Notes: generated by a model from the letters alone, not told the origin. Shown: positions 1 to 11,148, counted from the first letter of the stretch. The stretch: 64,000 bases of DNA from Falciphora oryzae (GCA_000733355.1 JNVV01000070.1:70964-134963), one strand, 5' to 3'. Translations and numbers: made by a program.

Positions 1-91
1 GAAGTTCGGGTGGAAAACATTGTTATCGCTCCAAAAACCCACCTCTTGCCATGATTATTCTCTCCCGTCCATAAAAGTTTATGGCGGCGCT

Positions 92-1897
92 TCAGAGCTC
101 CCCCATCTCACCCTCCTCCACAGCCTGCGCACCACCAGTCTTCACCTTGATCTTCCAGACATTAAACGAGCCCGGCTCGGGCGTGTGGATCCCGCCATAC
201 CCCGTCCCGAACATAACGTAGTCCTGCACCGCTGCGATGCCCCCTTTGAACACGGCATCCAGCTTGATCTGCCTCAGCACCTTGCCCGTCCGCTTGTCCA
301 GCGGCGTCAGCAGACCGGGACCCACGGGCTCGATGCCCTCGCCCCGGCTCCCACTCGTGCCCACCAGCACCACGTCGTTGACCACGCTCGGCGCCACGTA
401 GCTGTCGTGGTTGCGCGGTGCCGGCGTCAACCACAGGACGCGCCCGTCGCTCAAACTCGCGGCCCCAAAGGCGCTGTTGGACACGACCTCGCCGCCGTCG
501 AGCATGGGGAAGCGCGAGTGGAGAGAGTTGGTGTTGGTGAAGTAGACGGCCGTGTCGTCGACCGCCACGCCCCAGGTGAGGCCGCCCTCGAGCCCGCCGG
601 GACCCGTTACCGTCGCCCAGAGGACCCGACCGGCGGCCGCGCTGAGCGCGTATAGCATACCGTTCTTCTGCCCGGCTATGATGATGTCCTGCTTATCGGG
701 CGTCGCCTCGCTGCCGAGTACAAACGTCGGCGCCATACCGAAGTCCGAGTCCAAGCCGGGCGTCTCCGGGCACGCGGCCGGGTTCGGCGGGAAGCCCGGG
801 AAGTCGATGCAGCCGACGTTCCACGCGTCCAGCGGGCCCAGCTGGATGGCCCAGTTGACCCGCCCCGTCTCGAGGTCCAGCGCCAGGAGCGAGTCCTGAT
901 AGGCCGTGCGCGGCAGGCAAGGGTCGTGGCCCGTCAGCCCCTGCTCGATGACGCTGATGTTGGCCGTCTGGCGCTTGCAGTCCTCGAACCCCTCGGGCAG
1001 CGAGTAGAGGTTGCCCGTGCCGAAGAAGATCTGCCGCCTGATGGGGTCGATGGACGGCTGGCTGCCCCAGACGGCGGCGCCGCTGAAGTTTGCGTTGGCG
1101 GGCGACGTGTGCGGGATCGTCTTGACGCTCCAGAGCAGGCGCAGCCGGCCGCTGACGAGGGAGACGGCGTGGAAAGAGCCGACGAATGAGCAGCACTGGT
1201 ACCCGACCGGCGCGATGGACTCGCTGCTCGAGACGCCAGCGTACAGCCTGCCGTCGTAGAAGGTAGGCGACTGCGTCAGGACGGCGAAGGGGTGCCGGTC
1301 CAGCTGCAGGCTGTCTATAAGGCGGCCGGAGCGCCGGTCGATGGCGAGGACAAGCGCGTGCGCCAGCGTCCCGACGAAAAGCGTTTCGCCGTCACCGTCC
1401 AGCGCCGGCGTCGTCCGGGACACTTTCGCCTTGAAATTCTCGATGGGGCCCGGGCGGAAGCCGTCGATGATGCGGGTCACGTTGGCCGTCCAAACCTCCT
1501 GGCAGGTGCGGTAGTCGAGCGCGACCAAAAGTCCGTCCCACGTCGGGTAGTATGCGACGCCCCCGGTTACCAGGGGAGGGGCGCTCTGGCCGGCGTCTGT
1601 GTACTGCACAGAGCAGACCTTGGTCAGGTTGGCGATGTTGCCCACGTCGATCACGGCGTCGGAGGCGGCCCAGCGGTTGTTGTAGATGCCCGCGCCCCAG
1701 CCGAGCCAGTTTCCTCCGCTCGGCGGCTGCGCGTCGGGGATCTGGTCGTCGAAGACTCCTTGCTCACGGAGCCCTGGCCTGTCAGTTCTTCCGTCCTGGG
1801 CTGGCATCAGGGGCTTCTGTTCTTGGTCCATGGCAGCAGCCTGGCAAACCAGGTTGGCCATCCCGGCCGCCGTAAAGAAGGTCTTGAGGCTCGGCAT
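92..1897 (-). CDS. Secreted PQQ-like beta-propeller protein (quinoprotein dehydrogenase-like)
   Basis: A single uninterrupted frame of 601 residues. I chose the start at 1897 because the protein then opens with a short signal peptide (MPSLKTFF... to about residue 22); two in-frame ATGs upstream (1936, 1963) only add a poor leader. The mature part is a string of blades of the PQQ/BamB type: a hydrophobic strand followed by an LVALDYRTCQEVW-like or LVLAIDRRSGRL-like A-x-D-x-x-x-G/C pattern, repeated about seven times (for example LLALDLETGRVNW, LYALSAAAGRVLW). This matches fungal polyvinyl-alcohol-dehydrogenase-like or quinoprotein alcohol dehydrogenase-like proteins. There are several Cys pairs, as expected for a secreted protein. 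The substrate cannot be read from sequence, and whether it binds PQQ is unknown. The gene is intact and intronless, with coding-typical GC at third positions. Confidence 0.8.
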   Translation of the reverse strand: MPSLKTFFTAAGMANLVCQAAAMDQEQKPLMPAQDGRTDRPGLREQGVFDDQIPDAQPPSGGNWLGWGAGIYNNRWAASDAVIDVGNIANLTKVCSVQYTDAGQSAPPLVTGGVAYYPTWDGLLVALDYRTCQEVWTANVTRIIDGFRPGPIENFKAKVSRTTPALDGDGETLFVGTLAHALVLAIDRRSGRLIDSLQLDRHPFAVLTQSPTFYDGRLYAGVSSSESIAPVGYQCCSFVGSFHAVSLVSGRLRLLWSVKTIPHTSPANANFSGAAVWGSQPSIDPIRRQIFFGTGNLYSLPEGFEDCKRQTANISVIEQGLTGHDPCLPRTAYQDSLLALDLETGRVNWAIQLGPLDAWNVGCIDFPGFPPNPAACPETPGLDSDFGMAPTFVLGSEATPDKQDIIIAGQKNGMLYALSAAAGRVLWATVTGPGGLEGGLTWGVAVDDTAVYFTNTNSLHSRFPMLDGGEVVSNSAFGAASLSDGRVLWLTPAPRNHDSYVAPSVVNDVVLVGTSGSRGEGIEPVGPGLLTPLDKRTGKVLRQIKLDAVFKGGIAAVQDYVMFGTGYGGIHTPEPGSFNVWKIKVKTGGAQAVEEGEMGEL

Positions 1898-2522
1898 GGC
1901 TGTTGAACCGCTACCTTGTGGATTTCCATTAAACATGGGCCGTAGTACCCGAAGTATCCCCAACGGACAGAGTTGCTTCGGTTTTTATAGGCGGCGATGT
2001 TGCGGCCTCAGCCGCAAATTCCGCATGAGCTGCCTCACGGAATCTCCAAGACCCCCGTCGCTTCCCGTGCCTCGCGAGGATGGATAGCAAGGCTGCCTGG
2101 CGAAATGCTACCCAAGCCTTTTCAAATCCTTTGTCAATTCTGCCGAGTCCTCCCATAACGCCCTTACACCTGGACATGCAAACCAACCAATGACCGGTCT
2201 GGAGTGGAGCGTCTGACAGCTGCGCTTACATGAGGTCAGCATCGATGGTCATCGTTAAACCTCTCGCACTCGAGTCCGAGACCCAGGTTTCAGCCCAGCA
2301 CGGCTGCTCCATTGGGGCTTAATTTCGGTGGCCCCTAGGGGCGTCATCAATAACCCCGGGGCCATGGATAGGCAGCTTCCCCATGTGATTTCAGGGGCTT
2401 TATTGACACGGGGGAGTTGAGGGGTCGAAAATCCGGGACCGGGTCGAAAACACACACCACCACACCAATTGGGAGCGACTTACCAACGAGAGTACAGCAA
2501 AATTCCGCTCCAATCCCGTTAG
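1898..2522. other. Intergenic, no gene seen
   Basis: This stretch separates the beta-propeller gene from a decayed gene. Short open frames on both strands lack family resemblance or splice signals. It presumably contains the promoter of the beta-propeller gene, but no clear TATA or operator element stands out. Confidence 0.5.
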
Positions 2523-3283
2523 CTAGACGGCGAAAACCGAAAAGAGGTCAATAAGCCCTAACAGGAACACGTCCTGATGCTCCTCCACGGCCGTCTTGTA
2601 TTCGTCCCACGTCAGGCCGCCGCCTCCCTAACCACCCTCCCTCAGCGAATCGGCCCAGGCACCCAGGGACGCGGGCGAGCCCCTCTGGACTAGCAGTGTC
2701 AGCAGGACCGCCATCTTGTGCTGCGGCACAGCCAGCGCGGCTAGCCCCAGCGTGCGTATCGGTAGACTCTCGAGTACGCAGTCGTAGCTCTCGCGGTCCG
2801 CCGCCCTCGTCATGGCTTCCGTGTCGGGGACGCTCGGGAAAGCACGTCCAGGAGGTCAACCACGCGCTCGTCCTCGCCGTGCAGCACCCGCGTGCGCGGT
2901 CGCCACTTATCCCTGGAAGCGTCCGACCTCCTCACGTTAGTGTCCGTGTACGCTACAAAACGGAGGACGAGTATTCTGATGACGGGGTCGGAGCCAGCAT
3001 CCGGAGGCCGCGGCTTAGGGATAGAAGCTGCACCTCGGTATGCCGCTCGAGCACGTCGTCTCGGGTCCGCGTGCAGAGCTCACGACACCAAGTCCAAGCC
3101 AAGACGGTATTCACCATATCCCAGGCGCCCGGTCAACTCCCCCTGGCCACCGTTCCCCGTTATTACCTGCGAGGTCCCTACCGGGCTATCCACCAACATC
3201 CCTCACGATCTACAACCGTCTCAGCTGCCTTCGCTCGAGTCCATCGATACGGCAGCTACGGACTGCGTGGCAAATTGTTCCAT
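2523..3283 (-). pseudogene. Frameshifted pseudogene of an unrecognised protein
   Basis: Read on the minus strand, a start-like segment (MEQFATQSVAAVSMDSSEG, ATG at 3283) is followed by protein-like blocks that change frame. One block ends in DERVVDLLDVLSRA, the next contains ESYDCVLESLPIRTLGLAAL and GSPASLGAWADSLREGG. An in-frame TAG then interrupts it before LTWDEYKTAVEEHQDVF and a final TAG at 2523. At least one indel (near 2840) and one internal stop break it; the 5' part may also contain an intron. The helical, Leu-rich composition suggests an all-alpha protein, but I do not recognise the family. It is a gene remnant rather than noise because the successive blocks join into a continuous, well-composed protein. 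Confidence 0.55.
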
Positions 3284-4054
3284 CTTCTCGCCTCCTCAAT
3301 TTCCCGGCTTGCAAGTTCGTCGACCATCGGTTCGTTGTGGAGTGTAGGGGCAGGTCCCATCAAAACGACCAAGACGCCGCCCTTCATGCCCACCGGCCCT
3401 GGCCTCGGTGTGTTAAGCACTCAGTCTACCGATTATCACGCAATGTGCACGCTGGGGCCCGGAGATCGGTGCAGGGGTGACTCCGTTTCCGGCAACTCAA
3501 CTTCGGCCTACCAGGGAGCTAGAGTCACGCTGACGGGCTCCTTGACCGCAGGGCTGGAACGCCATTCCTAGGAGGGGAGCCCTCCCGCTCCAGGGAAAAC
3601 CTCTCGCCGGGGCGGGATAGCGGCACGACGACCCGCCAACCGCATAAGGTCACCGGTGGCTTTTTTTAAGCGTGCCAAATGGAGGCTGGCGGCGGCTGGC
3701 GCAGCAACTTCTAGCGCCCCTAGAGTTCCCGCACACCGTCCGCATACAGCGTCACAGCAGCAAATATGCCGTGATGTTCGGCTACATGAGACGGGCCGGC
3801 TACTGCTATTAAGGGTGTCGGATCGATCTCGGGGCTGCATTCTGGAGTTGTTTAAGTGTTCTTGTACTGCAGCTTGATAATACCAACCACCTCTCCTTGC
3901 AGCCCTCTCAGAGTCATCGTAGGGTTGACCTCGGTTAGGGACCGCTTTAGCGCCTTGGCTATCCCGCAGAACTGTCTGAAGTCGCCTCAGTAATCTCCGC
4001 CATCTCGCCTTCCTCTAGGAGAAAGGAAGAAAAAATCCTGACCTCCTGGGTCAC
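3284..4054. other. Intergenic, no gene seen, up to assembly gap
   Basis: Open frames here have unnatural composition and overlap each other on both strands. There is no recognisable domain. The sequence ends at a run of N. Confidence 0.45.
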
Positions 4055-4281
4055 NNNNNNNNNNNNNNNNNNNNNNNNNNNNNNNNNNNNNNNNNNNNNN
4101 NNNNNNNNNNNNNNNNNNNNNNNNNNNNNNNNNNNNNNNNNNNNNNNNNNNNNNNNNNNNNNNNNNNNNNNNNNNNNNNNNNNNNNNNNNNNNNNNNNNN
4201 NNNNNNNNNNNNNNNNNNNNNNNNNNNNNNNNNNNNNNNNNNNNNNNNNNNNNNNNNNNNNNNNNNNNNNNNNNNNNNNNN
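4055..4281. other. Assembly gap (227 N)
   Basis: Undetermined bases. The features either side (decayed repeats to the left, a partial exon to the right) may be connected through it. Confidence 1.
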
Positions 4282-4283
4282 CC

Positions 4284-4490
4284 CTAGACCTCTACAGGCA
4301 GTCCCCCCTTACTCGGAGACCACTTGTCCTGCAGCTCCTTGTCAAGGGATTTGCCGATTGTGTCAGCTTCCCACCACTCACCCCAACTAGCGAGGAAGAT
4401 CCTGTCAGCTGTGGCAAAGGCGGGTGAGAAGGTGAAATTGAGGTGACTCTTGTGTGCCGGCACAGCCTCGACGGTGCAGTAAGCAGGTTC
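4284..4490 (-). pseudogene. Orphan C-terminal gene fragment beside gap
   Basis: The minus strand carries a natural-looking C-terminus (FSPAFATADRIFLASWGEWW, then a charged segment ending at a stop at 4284). Upstream the frame runs into A-rich, low-quality sequence with no start, so only an exon or tail is present. I do not recognise the family. It abuts the assembly gap, so its relation to other sequence is unclear. Confidence 0.3.
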
Positions 4491-4950
4491 GCGGTGGACC
4501 CAACGGATATGCGAATTAAAAAAAAGTTTAGCTTTGCGACACGCATACCGGTTAGCTCCCGCAAATCCGCCCGGCCCGGTTACGGCGCACCCAAGCTTAA
4601 AAAAAAACGAAACACATCCGGCCCCAACGGACGCTACGGAGGAGGAAGCGTGCCGACGACAACCGGAAAACAGGTCCCGACGGACGCTACGGAAAAAGAG
4701 GCGCGCCAACGATAACCGAAAAACGGCCGGAGGGCTAAAGCATAAAAAGGGCCCGAGGGACCCCCTGTGAAGGAAGTTAGGAGGGCAAGCTATCGTTTTT
4801 TGTTTTTACTTACACTATAGGCTTTTGTATCCCTGCGCAAATACGACTATTGAGCTGCTGGACCTTTGAGATCTCCCTAAAAAAAAACCCCCCTTCCCAG
4901 GCCTAACACCGCTGTAGCTTGCTATAGTAGAGCTAAGGCCTGTTACACTG

Positions 4951-5474
4951 ATCGCCATCAACCAGGACCCGCTCGGCAAGGCCGCCGGCCACTTCCGGCC
5001 GCCCGGCAAGCCCGCGCCCGTTAACGTAAAATAAGCGAAAACCCACCCACGGGTTTTTAAAGGACCTAAAGCTTATTTATTTTTTTGCTAATAAAATCTA
5101 AATATAAAAACATTTTGTTAGCAAAAAATCCAAGCTCTAGGACCCGTGGGTACCCATTATAGGTTTTCGCCGACCCTACGTTAACGGCCAGATCTACCCC
5201 TACTGGGCCGGCCCGCTGAGCGACGGCGTCGTCATCGGCGTCGCTTCGCCCGGCCACGCCCAGACAGACGCTCGCCGTCGACTCTAAGGACGTGCCCGGC
5301 CTGGGCGCCGGCACCTACAGCTGGACCGAGATGTTCAGCGGCCGCTCGGGGACGGGCACTGGCGTGTCGTTTAGCGTGGCCACCGACGATATTGCCGTCG
5401 TCAAGGTCACCAAAGGTCAATCGCAACTACGCCTGACGGCTCCCGGAGACAACGCCACCCCGGACCAGGACTAA
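4951..5474 (+). pseudogene. GH27 alpha-galactosidase C-terminal relic, split by a MITE
   Basis: The fragment begins with IAINQDPLGKAA, the conserved strand that follows the catalytic barrel in glycoside hydrolase family 27 alpha-galactosidases (secreted enzymes removing alpha-1,6-galactose from galactomannan and raffinose sugars). It continues through a PPGKPAPVN segment and then, after an insertion, with QIYPYWAGPLSDGVVIGVAS. A frameshift follows, then DVPGLGAGTYSWTEMFSG and a C-terminal beta-sandwich strand (ATDDIAVVKVTK) ending at 5474. The catalytic barrel with both Asp residues is absent, so the gene cannot be functional. Removing the inserted 5025-5180 element and one TTAA copy restores the reading N-G-Q at the junction, which shows that the insertion hit a real coding sequence. 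Confidence 0.75.
5025..5180. mobile_element. 156-bp fold-back MITE with TTAA target duplication
   Basis: TTAA occurs at 5021-5024 and again at 5181-5184, flanking a 156-bp AT-rich insert. The ends are imperfect inverted repeats: CGTA...GCGAAAACC on the left against the complement of GGTTTTCGCC...TACG on the right. Further inside, CCCACGGGT, GGACCT, AAGCTT and TTTTTTTGCTAA pair with their complements on the right half, so nearly the whole element folds into one hairpin. It has no coding capacity. TTAA duplication is typical of piggyBac-type elements; a 3-bp TTA/TAA duplication (PIF/Harbinger-like) is equally compatible. Confidence 0.75.
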
Positions 5475-6985
5475 CAACTCTCTCTGCAATAACAGTGTAA
5501 ATCTGGTTCTACGTGCGCAGCTAGCAATGGTGAGTTAACTGTGCTTTCTTTTTTGTTGCTATCTTCTAAGCACTTTGAGCTAACTGAAAAAAAAACGGCA
5601 TTCGCAATGCTTATAGTAATAAGCCGGAAGGCTGTCGAATAACATCGACCTCTGGGGATATTCAGACAAACTTAACCTCGCGCCCTTGTTTTTAAATAAG
5701 CTTGTTTTCCTGCCAGCTGAAAGAGACCTCTCTCGGTAGCTTACCCACACGCCTTTTTCCTTAACCCCGGGTGTAACCTGGCGGTTACTTGTGTTCAAAT
5801 CAAGCCTTATGGTTACCTGTATTGAAACCAAATAAAGAAAATAAAGCTGGCAGGTATGAAATCAATTTTTTGGCGGGCTTGATGTTCCCCATCGCCAACA
5901 AAGTTCACAGGCGCGTTAACAACCGACAGATGAAAGAAGAGCACAGGCTTAAGGGGAAGACAACGCTGCAGCACATAGCGACACCCTACTCCTCGCCTTT
6001 TTCAAAGAGAATCTGGGACTTTCAAGCCCCTTAAAACTTATGATTGACGAGACCCGTAACATGTAGAAACCAGCAGAGCCTACTCGCTAATTAGAGTAAG
6101 CTCCACGGCAACACCAGCAAGGGGGAAGGCAGTTAATGAGGTTATCAAGAAGAACACTACAACCCCTCAAGCGCGGGCATAATGAGCGTTTTCCTTGAAA
6201 AAAAAAGAAAGTCAACGAGATAAGCTCAGTCAGGATGCCACAAAGCGGTCAAAGCTGGCCCGTCTCGACCGATTTGTCCTTGCCCATTTGCGTGGCGATC
6301 GGGATTTCTCGTCATTTCCGAGCCACATATCTTTAAGCGTTCATTTGACGACTAAGGGGGACACACCCTCAGCTATTGCAATAACGGCCTACATCGTGTG
6401 TTTATCAATTTTCTTTTTCATTTCGATCCGGACTAGGTTAGTCGGGACTGAACGCGGAATAATTACATTCAACTATGAGCACGACGAAGCATGTCCTTAT
6501 CCCAGTTTCCTCTTTCCTGGCCCCACTTTACCTTTTAATCTCGGAGCAAACTTGTTCCCCGAGCAGCTGCGTCGTGCTTCTAGAATCGTAACGCGCCCGG
6601 GTGACCAGCCGTTGACGCGCTGCGTCAACACCGCATCGCTTCGATTTCGCGCGGTGTGCCGGGCTCGTCTTCGTCTACCCTTCTCCCATGCAACCGTCTT
6701 AGCCCCTGTCCTATCGGGCAAAATGCCAATCTTTACATTTGCGCCTGACTACCAGAGTAGGTCCGCCGCGGCGAAGGCTCGTTGGGCACTGGATGGTAAA
6801 AACACCCTTTGGTTGGAAAATACATTCTACGGAAATTGCAGTATCGTGCTTCGCTAGCACCCGAATTTGGACATTATGCTTAGTAAATTAGGCTTCCCCG
6901 AGCTTCCACAGCCTCCCTGAGTCTAGGCAGAGTATCAAATAAATACGTGCATCTCCCCTGTCCCTAGCGTCCATGCCTCGCGCCC
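5475..6985. other. Intergenic, AT-richer, no convincing gene
   Basis: The longest open frame (6195-6857, plus) starts in a poly-A stretch and has no domain, signal or splice support. Homopolymer runs and stops in all frames suggest old repeat sequence. I see no RNA gene. Confidence 0.4.
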
Positions 6986-7777
6986 TTATGCGAGAAGCAC
7001 AGCCCCTCCCGCCAGCACAGCAGCACCACCTGCCAGGACGGCGTTGTGAGTAGGGCGCGGCAGGCCGAAATTCTTGGAAGTGGTTGTCGTAGGTCCAGCC
7101 GGGATCTGGGCGCCGAATCGTCAGCTATCGCCGTCACGCCGCAGTGCCTCCGTTCTCTCGCTGGGCAAAATCTACGAGGTGTGCGTCCGAACGTATCCTG
7201 GGAATAAAAAAAAGGAAGAAAAAAAGCTTACCGTGCCGGATACCACCGTGATAGGGAGCAGGGCCATCCTGACGGGCGTCGTGAAGGAGGTCGAGGTCGA
7301 CAGCGTCGACGTGTTGCCACCCCTGACCAGCTGCCCCGTTGAGGACCAGCCGCCCGAGCACGACGCGGTCGAGCGCTGCGGGTCGACGGAGCAGTCCACC
7401 GACATGCCGGCCGACAGGGCGACACTCGCGTTGCCGCCCTCGACTGTGCCGTCAAGGCGAATATGGGCAGTGTAGGCCGTCCTGCTCTCACTCTGGGCCT
7501 GGAGGTCGATAACGCCCAGGCTGTCCCACCAGTCCGGGACCGGATCTTCCGTCCGCGTGGGCTGGGCGGCGTAGTAGGTCGTGGCGATGCTGTGCCCCGT
7601 AACGCGCGCCGTGATGGTCGCAGGGATCGTTGTAAAGGGCCCGTCCGAAATGAACCATACGCTTTTCGTTGGCCTTGTTGGAAGCGCCGAGGTGGTGCTG
7701 GTGCTGGTCCTGTTTGACCGCGCGGCCGCGCAGCCGAGCATGGCCTGGAGGATAACGAGCTTGGCCTGCATTTTCAT
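6986..7777 (-). CDS. GPI-anchored secreted protein, Ser/Thr-rich
   Basis: Two exons: 7777-7232 and 7105-6986, with a 126-bp intron (donor GTAAGC, acceptor CAG), giving 221 residues. The start at 7777 gives a good signal peptide (MKMQAKLVILQAMLGCAAA). The middle is Thr/Ser-rich with two adjacent Cys-containing strands (SVDCSVD, ASCSGG), as in small fungal cell-wall proteins. The second exon encodes a Thr stretch, then NFGLPRPTHN followed by a hydrophobic Ala/Gly/Val/Leu tail to the stop, a classic GPI-attachment signal. It should therefore be exported and tethered to plasma membrane or wall. No enzymatic motif is seen; it may be structural or effector-like. The intron call is required: without it the frame runs on into sequence with no anchor. 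Confidence 0.75.
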
Positions 7778-9527
7778 TCTTTTGTTATTTTCTGCGTGGG
7801 AGTAAAACGGTTGCGGGCGCAGTAAGCTGAGTGTTTTAGGAGCTGCTGGGGTTGAGATATAGTGATCGTGGATAACTGTCGAGGATAGCGTGGCTCCAGC
7901 GTGCTTATATGTTGGCGAGGATCCTATGGGTGCCTTTTCGATATCTGCCCTCGAGGTCGCCCTGTTGTATCCACTTCCGACGAGCAAGCTAACGCCTTAG
8001 ACTTTCGTCCCCGTGTTGTATCCGCTTCGAGCAAATAGGTAAGCTGACACCTAGACTTTTGATTGGCTGTATCTGGGGGTCCTGTTTGATATTTTCCTTA
8101 ATTGGCAGCCCAGGGTGCTGTGATGTCGGCCTAAGTTGCGAGATCAACTTGCGGGAGAGTCCGAGAAATGCGAAGTCCGATTTTTGGCGGGGATTTTCAG
8201 GCACCGAAATAAAACTGCGCCTCCTAAGCATCAAGTAAACTCCCGCCTAGCTTCAGGATGTTGCGTCCCTTCGTGGAATTGATTTCAATGTTAGAGATCA
8301 TATCTCACCAACGGTGCGTCTGGTCCTTTGCATACCACCGGCTGGAAACCTGGCACTGGTGCTATCCTGCAAATACCCAATGTCCCTGCCGGCGCGAAGT
8401 CCATCGCATCAGCAAAATGTCTCGGCATCATACCCGAATATATTTCGCGGGGCTTCAGCGGCACCAGATCGTCGGCTAAGGGGGGAGGGAATCCAGTGTG
8501 TGGCTTTGGCCCAGCCAACAGGGATTCCGCCACTGTGGGGGAGTGGTACAGCCCTAGCCCAGGTGGCTGCATAGCGCTGGGATTCTGAGGCACAGCCCAA
8601 AATCCCATGGCGGGGCAGGGAAGGCAGGCCCGCTCTGGTCTTCCCACGCCATCGGTCGGCAATGACGGATGGTCTGCTGCCAAACCGCGTCAGTACAAGG
8701 CGAAGGAGTCTAAACTGGAACAGCTGCTTGGTATTAGTTCCTAATTATTCGCTGCGATCTGTGCTGCGGCAAGGGAAACGTCAAAGGTGATGGTCCCGCC
8801 ATACGCCATACGTCCAGTGGCACCGCCACAGCTGTGGAGCAGATGTGGGGCGGATACAAGCATGCAAGCCACACAGATCGCGACAACGTCAGGCGCGACC
8901 AGCGCCATTTCCTTTCCTGTCTCTTTAGTGTAGAATCTTCGTTTATAGCGCCAATGCAAGGCCATCGTGCCTCCATTAGTCTGGCCGTAACAAAAGGCGT
9001 GTGCAGTCAGCATGCCTTGCCGACCAGCTGACCCACACCCACGCGCCTGTCGGCCACAGGCTCTTTCTTCACTGACAATTGCCTGCTGTTGCTGCTTTGT
9101 CCTCTTCCATCTTTACATCCAATCGTTTACGCTAGCGCTTACCTCCGCTCCGTGTAATTTTAGCCATACTTGCGCGGGCTAAAAGCCCTGCTTGATCAGG
9201 GCCCTACCGGCCGTGACAGTCCGCAGAGCGTGAATGACTAAGGAGTTTAACGAAAATATCGGCGCATGTCTATCGAGGCAGGCGATTCGCGACACTGTCC
9301 AAAAGGAAGCGCGAAAACTGCCACCGAGCGAGGTGCCGGCTGTCGAGGCCAAGCGAGCCAAAACGTCAATACGGTCCCTGAACGAAAGTGTGGCAAAGGT
9401 CGATCAATCGATCCCAAACAAAAGCAGCTATGCTTTGGCTGAAAGGTCTACTAGCGTCTTCCGTGTGGGACAAGGTCTATCTCGCTTCACTTGTTCTCTA
9501 TAAAGACACAACTTCGTAGCTCCCTCG
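7778..9527. other. Intergenic with two possible decayed coding fragments
   Basis: No complete gene. A plus-strand frame around 8295-8588 reads like protein (GAILQIPNVPAGAKSIASAK, then a Gly-rich tail with a CIALGF end), and a minus-strand frame ending at 8741 contains GGATGRMAYGGTITFDVSL. Neither has a convincing start or a known family. A plus frame at 9234-9503 (89 residues, Lys/Glu-rich) ends 25 bp from the stop of the neighbouring reductase and may be chance. Confidence 0.35.
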
Positions 9528-10739
9528 TCAGACGATCTTGGCAACCAGCGTACCCACTCCGCCTTTACCCGAGGCGACCTTGGAGAAGCCGTCTCTGACA
9601 GCTAGGATGTCGTTGAAGCTCACGACTGTCAACACAGGCTTGAGCTTGCCCCTCGTAATGAGCTCTATGCAATACTCGAGATCCTCTCGCAGCCCGGGAT
9701 TGCTGGAGACAAAATCCCTTTTCACGTTGGTGCCGCTGAACTTCCAGTTGTACCACAGCTGGACGATCCCGGCGGCTATCGCCATCAGAAGAGGCACGTT
9801 CCTGTCGCCCATGGCTAGGCGAAGCTTATCGGCCGGGGGCACGCCCGCGATGGAGACGACGACGCCAGTCTTGGGATTCAACAGCGGAACGGTCCCGACC
9901 AGGCCCCATTGCGTGTTGTACACCAAGTCGACGCTGCCGCGTCCCACCTCCTCGGCGACGTTCTGCTTTGTGTAGTCGATAAGCTGGTCGACGACTCCGG
10001 GCCCCAAATGCTTCTCTACGAGGGGCAACTTGGCCGTTGAAACGGTGCTGATCACCTTGGATGCGCCGTAGACGTTCTTGGCGAGCTGCACGCCTATACT
10101 ACCGGTATGGGAGAGCGCGCCGGTGACGAAGACGGTCTTGCCCTCGAGTGATTTGTCGGACTGGTTCATGAGCTGGAACGCCCTCTGGAAGGACTGGTAG
10201 CCCGTGACGGTGGTGGTGATCATGCCGGCCGCCTGCTCAAAGCTGAGGTGAGGAGGCTTGGGCACCACGAGGCTCTCGGGCGCGAGGGCGTACTCGGCCA
10301 TCCAGCCCTCGTACTTGGCCGGGAAGACGGGGCGCCTGTAGCGGCCGCCCAGGACCTCGTCTCCGACCTTAACCTTCTTAACCCCGCTGCCGACCGCCAC
10401 GACGACACCGCTGCCCTCGATGCCGAGGCTCAGTGGGAAGCTTCAGGAGTTTTTGCGGTGCATGATGCTTCCGGTTAGCGAAACGGAGCACGTCAACTTG
10501 GTCGACCCACGGACGTGTTAGCGGTCCACTCACTTAACGGACATGGCCATGCGGAACCTCCCACCGGCCAGTAAGTTCTCGCCGGTGGTCGTGGCGGCCG
10601 CGTGGACGCGGACAAGACAATCCTCGGGTCTGACGATCTTGGGCACGGGGAGCTCGATGATCTCATAGCCGTCTGGCTTGCAGTACCTCGGCGCCACGAG
10701 CGCGCGCATGGTGGTCGGTATGCTGGGGGCTGCTGCCAT
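9528..10739 (-). CDS. MDR-family NAD(P)H-dependent reductase (quinone oxidoreductase-like)
   Basis: Two exons, 10739-10534 and 10440-9528, separated by a 93-bp intron (donor GTGAGT, branch CTAAC, acceptor AAG), encoding 372 residues. The splice joins MSV to NFPLSLGIEGSG, giving the standard GroES-like N-terminal fold of medium-chain dehydrogenases. The Rossmann half follows with VFVTGALSHTGSIGVQLAK, the G-rich nucleotide-binding loop of the quinone reductase/enoyl reductase branch. The Cys ligands for structural or catalytic zinc are absent, so a zinc-independent NADPH-dependent reductase is expected. Substrate is unknown; relatives reduce enones or quinones and often sit in secondary-metabolism clusters. 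The neighbouring hydrolase is on the same strand about 0.85 kb away. Confidence 0.85.
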
Positions 10740-11148
10740 TATGCGTTGCGCCGCTGGTATTCACAGTCGCGTGTAATAAGGAAACGCTGATATTGAATGC
10801 GAGGAATGGGGGAACAACTAAAACATGGATGGAAAATGGTTAAGCGGTTGGTTTTTGGAAACGCGTCGTTAACAGTCCAGAACACCGAGATTAACGAATA
10901 ACTCGGAGAGCTCCTGATAATGTATTCCGTTACAGAGGCGGGGCACTGATTCTTATAGATCCAGAGCTGTTTAGCCCCGGATGGAGGCTGCAGCGGCCAC
11001 GTCGCGCGTCTATTCATACAGGTGGCCTGACGGACCGACCATGATCGTCGGTTTCCGTGGTCCGGCGCCGAGTCTTGGCGTGCCGAACAGACAAACATGG
11101 TGAAGGATGAATATTCGTAAACAGGCGAATAAAAACGCCCCAAATGCC

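Noticed and set aside
20..655. 211-codon plus-strand open frame overlapping the beta-propeller gene
   Set aside because: It is antisense to a well-supported gene and its openness follows from GC bias. Composition is unnatural.
6195..6857. 220-codon plus frame starting in a poly-A run
   Set aside because: Poor start context, no domain, no splice sites, and flanked by old repeat-like sequence.
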